64,000 nucleotides of DNA from Arthrobacter globiformis (GTDB lineage: Bacteria > Actinomycetota > Actinomycetes > Actinomycetales > Micrococcaceae). Location: NCBI RefSeq assembly GCF_030818015.1, contig NZ_JAUSZX010000001.1, forward strand, positions 4,464,001-4,528,000. The letters are read 5' to 3'. Shown here piece after piece: positions 1 to 8,883 of this stretch (positions are counted from its first letter, which is position 1; each line of letters starts with the position of its first letter). A program made the translations under genes and the position numbers. The notes under the pieces were generated by a model. The model ran no database searches. It saw only the letters and a list, made by a program, of their open reading frames with translations, and was not told where the DNA came from.

Positions 1-734
1 GCATGGTCCTGGCCGACACCGCCGAATCCTCCACCCGGGAGCGTGACCACCTGGCTGCCTTCGCCACCGGGGTGGACGGCATCATCCTCTGCTCCCCGCG
101 GCTTCCGTCGGACCAGATCCACAACCTGGCCGGCAACGTGCCGCTCGTCGTGATCAACGGCGAGGCAGACCAGGCCGCCCGTGTGCTGATGGAGGCCGGC
201 GAGGGGATCCGGCAGGCCGTCGAACACCTCCACGCCCTCGGCCACCGCAAGCTCGCCTACATTCCCGGACCGGCCTCCTCATGGGCCAACGGCCAGCGGC
301 TCGCGGCCATCACCCGCCTCTGCGGAGAGTGGGGCATCGAGCTGGTCACCGTGGGCAACCAGAACGCCACGGTCGACGGCGGCCTGGCCGCCGCCGCTTC
401 GGTGGTCGCCAGCGGCGCCACCGCCGTCATCGCCTACAACGACCTCGTCGCCATCGGCATGCTCGCCGGTGCGCGGACGCTCGGCTACCACTGCCCCGAA
501 GACATCAGCGTGGTAGGCATCGACGACCTCGACATCGCCGCCGCCGCCGAACCCGGACTCACTTCCGTCCGCGTTCCCATCAGCCGCAGCGGCTCCCTCG
601 CCCTCGAACTCCTCCTCGAACAGATCGCCGGCAAACCCACCGCCACCGAAGCCGTCCACCTCAACTCCCAGCTCATCGTGCGTGGCTCCACCTTCGCCGC
701 CCGCACCGCCGACCAGGCCCTCCAGGGAAAGTAA
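1..734 (+). CDS. LacI-family transcriptional regulator, 3' part
   Basis: This is the C-terminal ligand-binding part of a LacI/GalR repressor; the DNA-binding helix-turn-helix lies outside the window. About 243 residues are visible. The type-I periplasmic-binding-protein fold shows in the GHRKLAYIPGP segment near the first third, the VIAYNDLVAIGML segment and the GIDDLDIAAAAEPGLTSVR segment, all standard for the family. The stop is two bases before the start of the next gene, so it probably leads the sugar-acid operon that follows and senses one of its intermediates. The ligand cannot be read from the sequence. Confidence 0.88.
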   Translation, partial: MVLADTAESSTRERDHLAAFATGVDGIILCSPRLPSDQIHNLAGNVPLVVINGEADQAARVLMEAGEGIRQAVEHLHALGHRKLAYIPGPASSWANGQRLAAITRLCGEWGIELVTVGNQNATVDGGLAAAASVVASGATAVIAYNDLVAIGMLAGARTLGYHCPEDISVVGIDDLDIAAAAEPGLTSVRVPISRSGSLALELLLEQIAGKPTATEAVHLNSQLIVRGSTFAARTADQALQGK

Positions 735-736
735 CC

Positions 737-1717
737 ATGAGAATCGTCATCGCAGACTCCAACCTGATGCCCCAGCGCGCCACCTTCGAAGCGGCGCTGC
801 CGGAAGGCACCGTCACGTCCTGGCACGACAGCTGGAACGAACACTCCGTCCTGACCGACCTCAAGGACGCCGACGTCTACGTCGGACCCAAGTTCACCGC
901 GGCCATGGGCGCCGAGGCACGGAACCTCCGGCTGGTGCACGTTGCCGGGGCCGGCTACGACGGCATCGACGCGGACGCCCTGCCCACCGGAGCCGTCTGC
1001 GCCAACACCTTCCACCATGAAGGTTCCATCGCCGAACACATCGCCGCCGTGCTGGTGGCCCTCCGCCGCAACCTGCTGGGCCAGGACGCCGCCCTGCGCA
1101 CCGGCGTGTGGTCTTCCTCGGTCTACTCGCCCGAGATCCGCCAGCCGGAAACACTGCGCGGCGCCGTGGTGACCTTCCTCGGTTTCGGCCATATCGGCAG
1201 CGCCGCCTGGAAACTGCTGCAGGCCTTCGGCGCGGAAGGCGTTGCCATCACCCGCAGCGGATCCGTCAATGCCGAAGTTCACTCCCTGCGGTGGACCGGG
1301 ACCACGGACCGTCTGGGCGAGGCCCTCAGCGAGTCCGACGTGCTGGTGGTCAGCATCCCGCTCGACGCAGGGACCACCTCCCTGATCGGTGCAGCCGAAC
1401 TGGACAACCTCGGCCCCGACGGACAGGTCGTCAACGTTGCCCGCGGCCCGGTCGTCGACGAAACCGCACTCTACGAGGCCCTGAAGGACCGGCGAATCGC
1501 CGGCGCTGCCATCGACGTCTGGTACCAGTACCCGGGCACCGACGGCCGCGGCGAACCGTCTGCCCTGCCGTTCGGCCGGCTCGACAACGTCATCATGACC
1601 CCGCACTCCTCCGGCGTCACCGCCGAAACCTTCCGCGGCCGCGCCCGCGAGATCGCCGAAAACATCACCCGTCTGTCCGCGAACCAGCCCCTGAAGAATG
1701 TAGTGATTTCCCGATGA
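737..1717 (+). CDS. D-isomer-specific 2-hydroxyacid dehydrogenase
   Basis: A 326-residue cytosolic NAD(P)-dependent oxidoreductase that interconverts a 2-keto acid and a D-2-hydroxy acid. The nucleotide-binding motif GFGHIG is at residues 149-154, the substrate-binding arginine sits in NVARGP (R236), and the catalytic histidine in TPHSSG (H290). The start lies two bases after the preceding regulator's stop, and the stop overlaps the next start as ATGA, so it is translationally coupled in the operon. In this setting it may reduce a keto-sugar acid or glyoxylate-like side product. The exact substrate is an open inference. Confidence 0.88.
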   Translation: MRIVIADSNLMPQRATFEAALPEGTVTSWHDSWNEHSVLTDLKDADVYVGPKFTAAMGAEARNLRLVHVAGAGYDGIDADALPTGAVCANTFHHEGSIAEHIAAVLVALRRNLLGQDAALRTGVWSSSVYSPEIRQPETLRGAVVTFLGFGHIGSAAWKLLQAFGAEGVAITRSGSVNAEVHSLRWTGTTDRLGEALSESDVLVVSIPLDAGTTSLIGAAELDNLGPDGQVVNVARGPVVDETALYEALKDRRIAGAAIDVWYQYPGTDGRGEPSALPFGRLDNVIMTPHSSGVTAETFRGRAREIAENITRLSANQPLKNVVISR

Positions 1718-2931
1718 CCCGAAAAATCGTCGACGTCGACGTCCTGGTTACCAGCCCGAGCCGCAACTTCGTCACCCTGAAGATCACCACCGACGACGGC
1801 ATCGTCGGTTGGGGTGACGCCACCCTGAACGGACGCGAACTGTCCGTGGCCAGCTACCTCCGCGACCACCTCGCCCCTGCCCTGCTCGGCCGGGACGCGG
1901 ACCGGATCGAAGACAGCTGGCAGTACTTCTACCGTGGCGCCTACTGGCGGCGCGGGCCGGTGACCATGGCCGCCATCGGCGCCATCGACCTGGCCCTGTG
2001 GGACATCAAGGGCAAGGCCCTGGACGTCCCCGTCTACCAGCTCCTCGGCGGCGCCGCCCGGGACAAGATCCTCACCTACACCCATGCCACCGGCTGGGAC
2101 CTGCCCGAACTCCTCGACTCCGTGGACCGCCGCCGGGAACAGGGCTTCCGCGCCGTCCGCGCCCAGTCCGGGGTCCCGGGCCTAAACAAGGTCTACGGCG
2201 TCACCAAGGGCGCCGCGAGCTACGAACCGGCGGGCCGCGGCGCCGGACCCGTCGAAGAGGATTGGGACACCTCCGCCTACCTCCGCCACGCCCCGAAGGT
2301 CCTGGCCGCGGTCCGCGAGCACGTGGGCCCGGAGCTCAAGCTCCTGCACGACGTCCACCACCGGCTCAACCCCACCGAAGCCGCCCGCCTGGCCAAGTCG
2401 CTGGAGGACGTGGATCTGTTCTGGCTGGAGGACGTCACCCCGGCGGAAAACCAGCGGCTCCTGCGCACCCTCCGCCAGCAGACCACCATCCCGCTGGCCA
2501 TCGGAGAGGTCTTCAACACCGTCTGGGACTGCGAGCAGCTCATCACCGAACGCCTTATCGACTTCGTCCGTACCGCCGTCGTCCACGCCGGAGGCATCTC
2601 CCACGTCCGCAAGATCCTCGCCCTGGCCGAGGTCTACCAGATCAAGGGCGCGCCGCACGGACCCTCCGACGTCTCACCGATCAACCTCTCGGCCTCGCTG
2701 CACCTGGGCCTAGCCACGAGCAACTTCGCCATCCAGGAATACATGGGCTACGACCCCCTGGTGTCCGAGGTCTTCCGGTCGAGCTTCCGCTTCGAGGACG
2801 GCTACCTCCACCCCGGCGACGAGCCCGGCCTCGGCGTGCACGTGGACGAGGACGCCGCCGCCCGGTTCCCCTACAAGCAGGCCTACCTGCCCATCGCCCG
2901 TGAGCTCGACGGCTCCATGAAGGACTGGTGA
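1714..2931 (+). CDS. manD: D-mannonate dehydratase of the enolase superfamily (ManD/RspA type)
   Basis: A 405-residue enolase-superfamily dehydratase, predicted to convert D-mannonate (or a related aldonate) to 2-keto-3-deoxygluconate. Metal ligands expected for ManD are visible as D213 (HDVHH), E239 (WLED) and E265 (IGEVF), with catalytic H215 and H315 (APHGPSD) and Y161 in the loop GLNKVYG. These positions match characterised ManD proteins closely. It overlaps the upstream gene as ATGA. Some ManD-fold proteins have little or no mannonate activity, so the substrate may be another acid sugar. The presence of KDG kinase and KDPG aldolase downstream supports a dehydration to KDG. Confidence 0.88.
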   Translation: MTRKIVDVDVLVTSPSRNFVTLKITTDDGIVGWGDATLNGRELSVASYLRDHLAPALLGRDADRIEDSWQYFYRGAYWRRGPVTMAAIGAIDLALWDIKGKALDVPVYQLLGGAARDKILTYTHATGWDLPELLDSVDRRREQGFRAVRAQSGVPGLNKVYGVTKGAASYEPAGRGAGPVEEDWDTSAYLRHAPKVLAAVREHVGPELKLLHDVHHRLNPTEAARLAKSLEDVDLFWLEDVTPAENQRLLRTLRQQTTIPLAIGEVFNTVWDCEQLITERLIDFVRTAVVHAGGISHVRKILALAEVYQIKGAPHGPSDVSPINLSASLHLGLATSNFAIQEYMGYDPLVSEVFRSSFRFEDGYLHPGDEPGLGVHVDEDAAARFPYKQAYLPIARELDGSMKDW

Positions 2932-2933
2932 CC

Positions 2934-4457
2934 ATGACCTCCCCCTCCGCTCCCCCGCTGTCCGCGGCCATCCCCGGGATCCTGCGGCGGGCCGCAGCGC
3001 CGGCCGCAGGGATAGTGCACCTCGGACTGGGCAACTTCCACCGCGCACACCAGGCCGTCTACACCGACGCCGCCGTCACCGCCCACGGCGGCGACTGGGG
3101 CATCATCGGCGTCTCCAGCCGCTCCTCCGCCATCCCGGACGCCCTGCACGCCCAGGACATGCTCTACACCGTCGTGCAAATATCGCCCGAAGGCTCAAAG
3201 TTCTCCGTTCCCCGGGTCCACACGGACGCGTTCACGGCCGCCGGCAACCCGGGCCGGGTGATCAAGGCGATCGGCGACGCAGCCACCCGCATTGTGTCCC
3301 TGACGGTCACGGAGAACGGCTACAACTACACCCCCGCCACCGGCTCGCTGAACCTGCAGGACCCGGGCATCCGGCACGACCTCGCCCACCCCGGCTCGCC
3401 CCAGACCCCGATCGGTCAGATCGTCCGCGGCCTGCAGCACCGGGCCCGGACCCACGCAGAACCCGTCACCGTCCTCAGCTGCGACAACCTCGCCGACAAC
3501 GGCCACCACACACAGCGGCTGGTCCGCGAATTCGCCTCCCTGCTCCCGCCCGCCGAAGCCGCCGCAGCCCTGGCCTTCATCGACACCCGCACCAGCTTCC
3601 CCTCCTCCATGGTGGACCGGATCGTGCCGGCCACCACGGACCACTACCGCAGCCTGGTCGCATCCCAGCGCGGCTACAGTGACCGGATCCCCGTCCCGGC
3701 CGAACCATTCACCATGTGGATCGTCGAGGACAACTTCATCGCCGGACGCCCCACCTGGGAAGACGGCGGTGCAGTGTTCTCCGACGAGGTGGCCGGCTAC
3801 GAGCAACTGAAGGTCCGCCTGCTCAACGGCACGCACTCCCTCATCGCCTACCTCGGAGCCCTCACCGGCGCCGTCACCATCCCCGAATCCGTGTCGCACC
3901 CGACCATCGAACTGGCCGCCCGCTCCGTGCTGCGCAACGAGTACCTGCCCAGCGTCTCGGTGCCAGGCGGCGTGGACGTCGACGCCTACGAGGAACAGCT
4001 CTTCTCCCGCTGGCGCAACACGGCCCTGGGCCACCGCACCAGCCAGGTGGGCTCCGACGGGTCCGTCAAACTCCGCCAGCGAATCCCGCTCCCGGCACTG
4101 CAGATGCTCGACGACGGCCGGATGCCGCAACTGCTGGCCCTCACCACCGCCGCGTATCTCGCCTGCATCGCCCCACTGCCCGGGTTCGATCCGGGACCCC
4201 AGGCCCACGCCATGGAGGACCCGGCCCGCGGGCTGCTGGCCGGACTGTCCGCAGGCTCCCCGTCTGGCCAGGACCTCGCCCGGAAGGTCCTCGGCGACCA
4301 CCATCTCCTCGGCGAAGAGCTGGCCGAACGCGACGGGTTCATCGGGCGCACCGGCGAGTTCATCGACATCATCCACTCAGCGGGCCCGTTGGCCGCCATC
4401 GCAGAAGCCAGCACCGCCTCCGCCCTAACTCCCGCCACCGTTCGGAGCACGCCATGA
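2934..4457 (+). CDS. Mannitol dehydrogenase family oxidoreductase (fructuronate reductase-like)
   Basis: A 507-residue long-chain polyol/aldonate dehydrogenase. The N-terminal Rossmann region carries GLGNFHRAHQ near residue 30, and the C-terminal half carries the family's catalytic Lys...Asn...His set in the LKVRLLNGTHS segment. The family includes fructuronate reductase (UxuB), tagaturonate reductase and mannitol dehydrogenase. Placed directly after ManD it most likely makes D-mannonate from fructuronate, which feeds the dehydratase. ATG 2934 is preferred over GTG 2928 because an AAGGA element lies about ten bases upstream of the ATG; the GTG would be too close to it. Confidence 0.85.
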   Translation: MTSPSAPPLSAAIPGILRRAAAPAAGIVHLGLGNFHRAHQAVYTDAAVTAHGGDWGIIGVSSRSSAIPDALHAQDMLYTVVQISPEGSKFSVPRVHTDAFTAAGNPGRVIKAIGDAATRIVSLTVTENGYNYTPATGSLNLQDPGIRHDLAHPGSPQTPIGQIVRGLQHRARTHAEPVTVLSCDNLADNGHHTQRLVREFASLLPPAEAAAALAFIDTRTSFPSSMVDRIVPATTDHYRSLVASQRGYSDRIPVPAEPFTMWIVEDNFIAGRPTWEDGGAVFSDEVAGYEQLKVRLLNGTHSLIAYLGALTGAVTIPESVSHPTIELAARSVLRNEYLPSVSVPGGVDVDAYEEQLFSRWRNTALGHRTSQVGSDGSVKLRQRIPLPALQMLDDGRMPQLLALTTAAYLACIAPLPGFDPGPQAHAMEDPARGLLAGLSAGSPSGQDLARKVLGDHHLLGEELAERDGFIGRTGEFIDIIHSAGPLAAIAEASTASALTPATVRSTP

Positions 4458-5506
4458 CCACGCAAGCCATCCCCGAAACACATACGGCCGGGCTTCCCTC
4501 CGGCACCCAGGCCGCGGTGCTGCACGGCGCCCGCGACCTGCGCATCGAGCACAGGCCACTGCCCGCCCTCGGCCCGCACGATCTGCTGGTCGAAATGCGG
4601 TCCGGCGGGGTCTGCGGCTCGGACATGCACTACTTCGCCGACGGTCGCAACGGCACCAATGTGCTGCGCCAGCCCACCGTCCTGGGCCACGAGGGCGCCG
4701 GCGTGGTCATCGCTGCCGGACCGCGGGCCAGCGTCGCCGCGGGCACCGCCGTCGTAATTGAACCGGCCCTGCCCTGCCGGGAATGCCCCACGTGCCGCTC
4801 CGGGCGCTACAACCTGTGCCCTGCCGGAACCTGTTTCGGCTCCCCGCCCACGGATGGGCTGTTCGCCCGCCACGTCGTAGTGCCCGAAGCCGCCGTCCAC
4901 CGGCTGCCGGACGCCATCCCCGCGGAAATCGGGGCAGCGATCGAACCGCTCGCCGTCGCCGTCTGGGCCGTGGAACGGGCGCAGGTCCAGAAAGGCCACC
5001 GCGTGCTGATCACCGGCGCCGGGCCCATCGGCCTGCTGGTTGCCCAGGTCGCGGCAGCCCAGGGCGCCGCCGAGATCGTGGTGACGGACGTGAACGACGA
5101 CCGCCTCGCCGTCGCCGCGAAGTTCGGCGCCACCCGAACCATCAACACCGCAACCATGCCGCTGGACCTGAACAACATGGACCGGCTCATCGAATGCTCC
5201 GGCAACACCCGGGCCCTGGCCGACGGGATCCAGACCCTTGCCCCGGCAGCCCGCGCGACAGTTGTCGGCCAGGCCAAGCCCACGGTGGACGGCATCCCCC
5301 TCGGGTACCTCCAGCGCTACGAAATCGACCTCGTCACAGCGTTCCGATACGCAAACGCGTTCCCGACGGCGATCGACCTCGCCTCCTCCGATGTGGTGGA
5401 CCTGCAGTCCATCATCACCAGCACGTTCCCGCTCGAAGACGCCGCGGCCGCCCTCACGGCACCGGTGACTGACCCCACCAACCTCAAAGTACTCATCACC
5501 TACTGA
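4454..5506 (+). CDS. Zinc-dependent medium-chain dehydrogenase (idonate/sorbitol dehydrogenase type)
   Basis: A 350-residue MDR-family dehydrogenase. Catalytic zinc ligands are C54 (GVCGSD) with H79-E80 (LGHEGAG). The structural zinc lobe is complete with C108, C111, C114 and C122. The coenzyme motif GAGPIG follows near residue 186. The family oxidises secondary alcohols of polyols and aldonates such as L-idonate or sorbitol. The start overlaps the preceding stop as ATGA, and the next gene is a sugar-acid transporter, so it very likely oxidises an incoming aldonate to a ketoaldonate for this pathway. Compare the dehydrogenase at 19866-20939, which has lost this structural zinc set. Confidence 0.87.
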   Translation: MTTQAIPETHTAGLPSGTQAAVLHGARDLRIEHRPLPALGPHDLLVEMRSGGVCGSDMHYFADGRNGTNVLRQPTVLGHEGAGVVIAAGPRASVAAGTAVVIEPALPCRECPTCRSGRYNLCPAGTCFGSPPTDGLFARHVVVPEAAVHRLPDAIPAEIGAAIEPLAVAVWAVERAQVQKGHRVLITGAGPIGLLVAQVAAAQGAAEIVVTDVNDDRLAVAAKFGATRTINTATMPLDLNNMDRLIECSGNTRALADGIQTLAPAARATVVGQAKPTVDGIPLGYLQRYEIDLVTAFRYANAFPTAIDLASSDVVDLQSIITSTFPLEDAAAALTAPVTDPTNLKVLITY

Positions 5507-5525
5507 CTGCCGCACCAGACCCGCT

Positions 5526-5544
5526 GGTTGAGCTCGTCGAAACC
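5526..5544. repeat. Possible intergenic repeat unit GGTTGAGCTCGTCGAAACC
   Basis: A 19-bp imperfect dyad between the zinc dehydrogenase and the MFS gene. Related GGTTGAG...CGAAACC elements are, to my knowledge, scattered in many Micrococcales genomes. Only this one clear copy is in the window, so the repeat status is recalled rather than shown here. Confidence 0.35.
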
Positions 5545-5573
5545 ACAGGACATCCATTCAAAGGAGTTTGGAA

Positions 5574-6965
5574 ATGACCACAGCAGCGCACCTCCCCCCG
5601 GGGGAAGTCGATCAGAGCAAAGTCCGGAAGGCCGCCGTCGCCGGCCTCATCGGCACCACCCTCGAACTGTATGACTTCGTCATCTACGGCACCGCCTCCG
5701 CGCTTGTCTTCAGCAAACTGTTCTTCCCCAACGTCTCCCCCGCAGCTGCGCTGATCGCCAGCTTCACCACCTTCGCCGTCGGCTTCCTGTTCCGTCCGCT
5801 GGGCGGGATCTTCTTCTCCCACTTCGGCGACCGCCTCGGCCGAAAGTGGATCCTCGTGGTCACGCTGCTCCTGATGGGCGGCGCCACGCTGGCCATCGGC
5901 CTGCTTCCCACCTTCGACCAGATCGGCCTGTTCGCCCCGGTCCTGCTGTGCGTGTGCCGCGCAGCCCAGGGCTTCGGCGCCGGAGCCGAACAGTCCGGCG
6001 GCGCAACGCTGCTCACCGAATCCGCGGCTCCCGGCACCCGGGGCAAGCTGGCCTCGTTGATCATGGTCGGCGCCGCCGCCGGCACCGCCCTGGGCGCACT
6101 GGTGTGGATCGCCGCCCAGTCGCTGGCTCCGAACGACATGCTGACCTGGGGCTGGCGGCTCGTCTTCCTCTCCAGCATCTTCGTCACCGTCGCCGCCCTC
6201 ATCATTCGGCGCAAGCTCGATGAATCCCCCGTGTTTGAGGAGATCAAGCAGGCCCGCACCGAACCGCCCGCGCCGCTCAAGGAAGTCGCCAAGCATGGCA
6301 AGGCCAACGTCCTCCGCGTCATCCTCATGAACTTCGGCGTCAGCACGCAGTCGTACACCATCCAGGTGTTCATGGCCTCGTACCTGATCACCGTCGTGGG
6401 AACCGATCCCAAGTTCATTCCACCGGTCCTCCTCATCGGCGCACTCTGCGGCGGCGTCGCCGCCGTGTCCTTCGGAATCCTGTCGGACAAGATCGGCCGC
6501 CGACGCGTTGTCTCCCTCATCACCGGGGCGCTGATTCTCTTCCCGGCACCGGCCTTCATGCTCCTGACCACCGGTTCCCCCGTGGCCATCGTGCTGGTGA
6601 TCATCGTGGGCTTCATGCTGGCCTGCCAAGGCGTGGTGGGTGTGCACATGAGCTACTTCCCGGAGATCTTCGGCAGCCGCTACCGGTACGCCGGCGTTAC
6701 CCTGGGCCGCGAGTTCTCCTCAATCATTGGCGGCGGCATCGCGCCGATGGTCTGCGCCGGACTGCTGGGCCTCTTCAGCAACTCCTGGATCCCGGTGGCC
6801 ATCTACATGTCGCTGACCATGCTCGTCAGCTTCATCGCCACACGGCTCTCACCGGAGACCGTCAACCGCGACCTGACCGATCCCGAGGACGCCCGCCCCA
6901 ACGGCGGCGTGGTCACCACCCCTACCGTGGCGGCTGAGCTGGCCGCCGCCCGCGCCGTCAAGTAA
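5574..6965 (+). CDS. MHS-family MFS metabolite:H+ symporter
   Basis: A roughly 463-residue, 12-segment inner-membrane transporter of the metabolite:H+ symporter (MHS, ShiA/ProP/KgtP-like) subfamily. Visible family marks are the GTTLELYDFVIYG start of TM1, FFSHFGDRLGRKW between TM2 and TM3, and SDKIGRRR in the middle loop. It sits among sugar-acid catabolic genes and is the obvious importer for the pathway substrate. ATG 5574 is chosen over an in-frame TTG at 5568 because AAGGAG at 5561-5566 is seven bases upstream of the ATG. It is separated from the next gene by a hairpin at 6994-7018. Confidence 0.88.
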   Translation: MTTAAHLPPGEVDQSKVRKAAVAGLIGTTLELYDFVIYGTASALVFSKLFFPNVSPAAALIASFTTFAVGFLFRPLGGIFFSHFGDRLGRKWILVVTLLLMGGATLAIGLLPTFDQIGLFAPVLLCVCRAAQGFGAGAEQSGGATLLTESAAPGTRGKLASLIMVGAAAGTALGALVWIAAQSLAPNDMLTWGWRLVFLSSIFVTVAALIIRRKLDESPVFEEIKQARTEPPAPLKEVAKHGKANVLRVILMNFGVSTQSYTIQVFMASYLITVVGTDPKFIPPVLLIGALCGGVAAVSFGILSDKIGRRRVVSLITGALILFPAPAFMLLTTGSPVAIVLVIIVGFMLACQGVVGVHMSYFPEIFGSRYRYAGVTLGREFSSIIGGGIAPMVCAGLLGLFSNSWIPVAIYMSLTMLVSFIATRLSPETVNRDLTDPEDARPNGGVVTTPTVAAELAAARAVK

Positions 6966-6993
6966 TCCCGGCACCGTCCGTAGGTTCCAGTGC

Positions 6994-7018
6994 ACGACGG
7001 CGGCACGGCCGCCGTCGT
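6994..7018. terminator. Intercistronic hairpin, ACGACGGCGG family
   Basis: A perfect 10-bp stem, ACGACGGCGG at 6994-7003 and its complement at 7009-7018, with a 5-nt loop. No T-tract follows. It lies between the transporter and the KDPG aldolase gene, so it may attenuate transcription or protect the upstream message rather than end the operon. It is one of five relatives in this window. Confidence 0.7.
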
Positions 7019-7064
7019 CCACTGTCAGTCCCGCTTTACAGCACTTCCACCGCAAAGGAATCCC

Positions 7065-7751
7065 ATGCTCCGCCTCGAAAAACCCGGCACGGCGTCCCGG
7101 CCGGCACCCTCCGAGCTCCTCCGCGAGACCCGTGCTGTAGCTGTCCTCCGGGCCAGGCACGCCTCGGACTACGCGCCGGTCATCGATGCCCTGCAGCGGG
7201 GCGGCATGCTCAGCATCGAACTCACGCTCAGCACGCCCGGCGTCTGGGAGGAGCTTCCGCTACTCCGGGAGCGGTTCGGTGACTCCCTCGAGATCGGCGT
7301 CGGGACGATCACCGAAGCAGCGGACGCCGAGACGGCCCTCGACCTGGGCGCGGCCTACATCGTCACTCCCGTCACGGATCCAAGCGTCATAGAAGCGTGC
7401 GTCCGGCGCGGCGTTCCGGTCTACCCCGGCGGCATGACCCCCACCGAACTGCACACCGGCTGGAAACTGGGCGCCACCGCCGTCAAGATCTTCCCAGCCT
7501 CCACAGTCGGCGCCGGCTACGTTTCACAACTGCGCGGCCCGTTCCCGGACATCGAGGTGATCCCGTCCGGCGGCGTCAACATTGACGACGTACCGGACTG
7601 GATCAGGGCCGGCGCCCTAGCCGTCAGCCTCGGCGGCCCGCTGCTGGGTGACGCGTTCAAGGGCGGCGACCTGCAGGACCTAACGGCCAGGGCACGGCGT
7701 GTGCGCGAGCTGATCGACCAGACCGCCGAGCAACTGGGGGCTACCAAGTGA
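7065..7751 (+). CDS. eda: 2-keto-3-deoxy-6-phosphogluconate (KDPG) aldolase
   Basis: A 228-residue class I aldolase that splits KDPG into pyruvate and glyceraldehyde 3-phosphate. The catalytic glutamate is E52 (SIELTLSTPG), the Schiff-base lysine is K141 (AVKIFPAS), and the phosphate-binding IPSGGVN segment follows. ATG 7065 has AAAGGAA five bases upstream, which is why it is preferred over longer upstream frames. The stop overlaps the KDG kinase start as GTGA. Together the two genes complete the lower branch from 2-keto-3-deoxygluconate. Confidence 0.92.
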   Translation: MLRLEKPGTASRPAPSELLRETRAVAVLRARHASDYAPVIDALQRGGMLSIELTLSTPGVWEELPLLRERFGDSLEIGVGTITEAADAETALDLGAAYIVTPVTDPSVIEACVRRGVPVYPGGMTPTELHTGWKLGATAVKIFPASTVGAGYVSQLRGPFPDIEVIPSGGVNIDDVPDWIRAGALAVSLGGPLLGDAFKGGDLQDLTARARRVRELIDQTAEQLGATK

Positions 7752-8698
7752 GCCCGGCACCGTACGTCCTCACGTTCGGCGAGACCATGGCGCTGATGCG
7801 CGCCGACCAGGTCGGGCCACTCGCGCACGCCTCCACCATGAGCCTGGGCATCGGTGGCTCCGAGTCGAACGTCGCCATCGGCCTCCGCCGCCTCGGCGTG
7901 CAGGCGGTCTGGTGCGGCCGGGTCGGTGCGGATTCCTTGGGTCAGCTCGTTGAGCGCGAAATCCGCGCCGAAGGGGTGGACGTCCGCATCGCTGTCGATC
8001 CTTCCGCCCCCACCGGCCTGATGATCAAAGAACGCCGGACACCTGACGCGCAGCGTGTCAGCTACTACCGCGCGGGAAGCGCCGGGTCCCGGATTGCACC
8101 GGAGGATATCGACGACCGGCTCGTTTCCGGGGCCAGGCTGCTGCACGTCAGCGGTATCACCCCGGCGCTGTCAGCCCAGGCGGCGGAAACGTTCCGACAC
8201 GCCATCGGTGTGGCCAGGGACGCCGGCGTTCTAGTGTCCTTTGACCTGAACTTCCGCGGCAACCTCTGGTCAAGGGAGGGCGCCGGCAACGTCTACCGCG
8301 ACTTGATCCCGCTGATGGACATCGTGTTCGCAGGCGAGGACGAGGCAGCCATCGCCGTCGGCGCCGGTGAACCACAGGAGCTGGCCCGAAGAATCGCTAC
8401 CCTGGGGCCCAGCCAGGCCGTCATCAAGCTCGGCGCCGACGGTGCCCTCGCCATCGCCGACGGTGAGATGTACCATCAGGCGGCAATTGCCGTCTCGGTG
8501 GTGGACACTGTCGGCGCCGGCGACGCCTTCGTGGCCGGTTACCTAGCCGAACTCATGGAAGGCCGCGCCCCCGAGGAGCGCCTCCGTACGGCCGTCGCCA
8601 CGGGTGCTTTCGCCTGCCTGGTCCCCGGCGACTGGGAAGGCTTCCCTCGCCGCCACGAACTCGTACTCCTGGAAGCGAAGGAACCGGTCTCCCGCTAG
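7748..8698 (+). CDS. kdgK: 2-keto-3-deoxygluconate kinase (PfkB family)
   Basis: A 316-residue ribokinase/PfkB sugar kinase, predicted to phosphorylate 2-keto-3-deoxygluconate to KDPG with ATP. The N-terminal GGSESNVAIGLRRLG and the C-terminal signature DTVGAGDAFVAGY with its catalytic Asp are both present. The GTG start overlaps the aldolase stop as GTGA, and pairing with an Eda-type aldolase is the main reason for the KDG assignment over other PfkB substrates. It is the last gene of the operon, and two hairpins follow at 8708 and 8834. Confidence 0.88.
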   Translation: MSPAPYVLTFGETMALMRADQVGPLAHASTMSLGIGGSESNVAIGLRRLGVQAVWCGRVGADSLGQLVEREIRAEGVDVRIAVDPSAPTGLMIKERRTPDAQRVSYYRAGSAGSRIAPEDIDDRLVSGARLLHVSGITPALSAQAAETFRHAIGVARDAGVLVSFDLNFRGNLWSREGAGNVYRDLIPLMDIVFAGEDEAAIAVGAGEPQELARRIATLGPSQAVIKLGADGALAIADGEMYHQAAIAVSVVDTVGAGDAFVAGYLAELMEGRAPEERLRTAVATGAFACLVPGDWEGFPRRHELVLLEAKEPVSR

Positions 8699-8707
8699 CA
8701 GCGAGCT

Positions 8708-8732
8708 ACTCCAAGAGATCGTTGGAGTTTTT
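8708..8732 (+). terminator. Rho-independent terminator after kdgK
   Basis: A 7-bp stem ACTCCAA (8708-8714) and TTGGAGT (8722-8728) with a 7-nt loop, running straight into TTTTT. This is a conventional intrinsic terminator ten bases after the kdgK stop. Confidence 0.85.
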
Positions 8733-8833
8733 GTACACTTTTCGCGGCTTTAAGGGCGTTTAGCGCCGATTATCTATCCAAAAATCCCTGGACATAGATG
8801 GCACTCCGTCCGTCAGACCGTAACGAATGTGTC

Positions 8834-8863
8834 GGACGACGGCGGAACCTCCCGCCGTCGTCC
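8834..8863. terminator. Second terminator hairpin, ACGACGGCGG family
   Basis: A perfect 12-bp stem, GGACGACGGCGG (8834-8845) and its complement (8852-8863), with loop AACCTC and TTCTT after it. It lies between the convergent kdgK and DM13 genes and could stop transcription from both sides. Confidence 0.8.
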
Positions 8864-8883
8864 TTCTTGCGTTAAAGGATGGC

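Noticed and set aside
3986..5557. Long open frame (over 500 codons) on the minus strand across the reductase and zinc dehydrogenase genes
   Set aside because: It has no recognisable motif, low-complexity Gly/Val/Asp/Ala composition typical of GC-rich antisense, and lies fully opposite two genes with intact active sites.
5496..6647. 383-codon minus-strand frame opposite the MHS transporter
   Set aside because: Its His/Asp/Glu/Gly-rich composition mirrors antisense of membrane-protein codons. The plus strand has twelve membrane segments and a good ribosome site.
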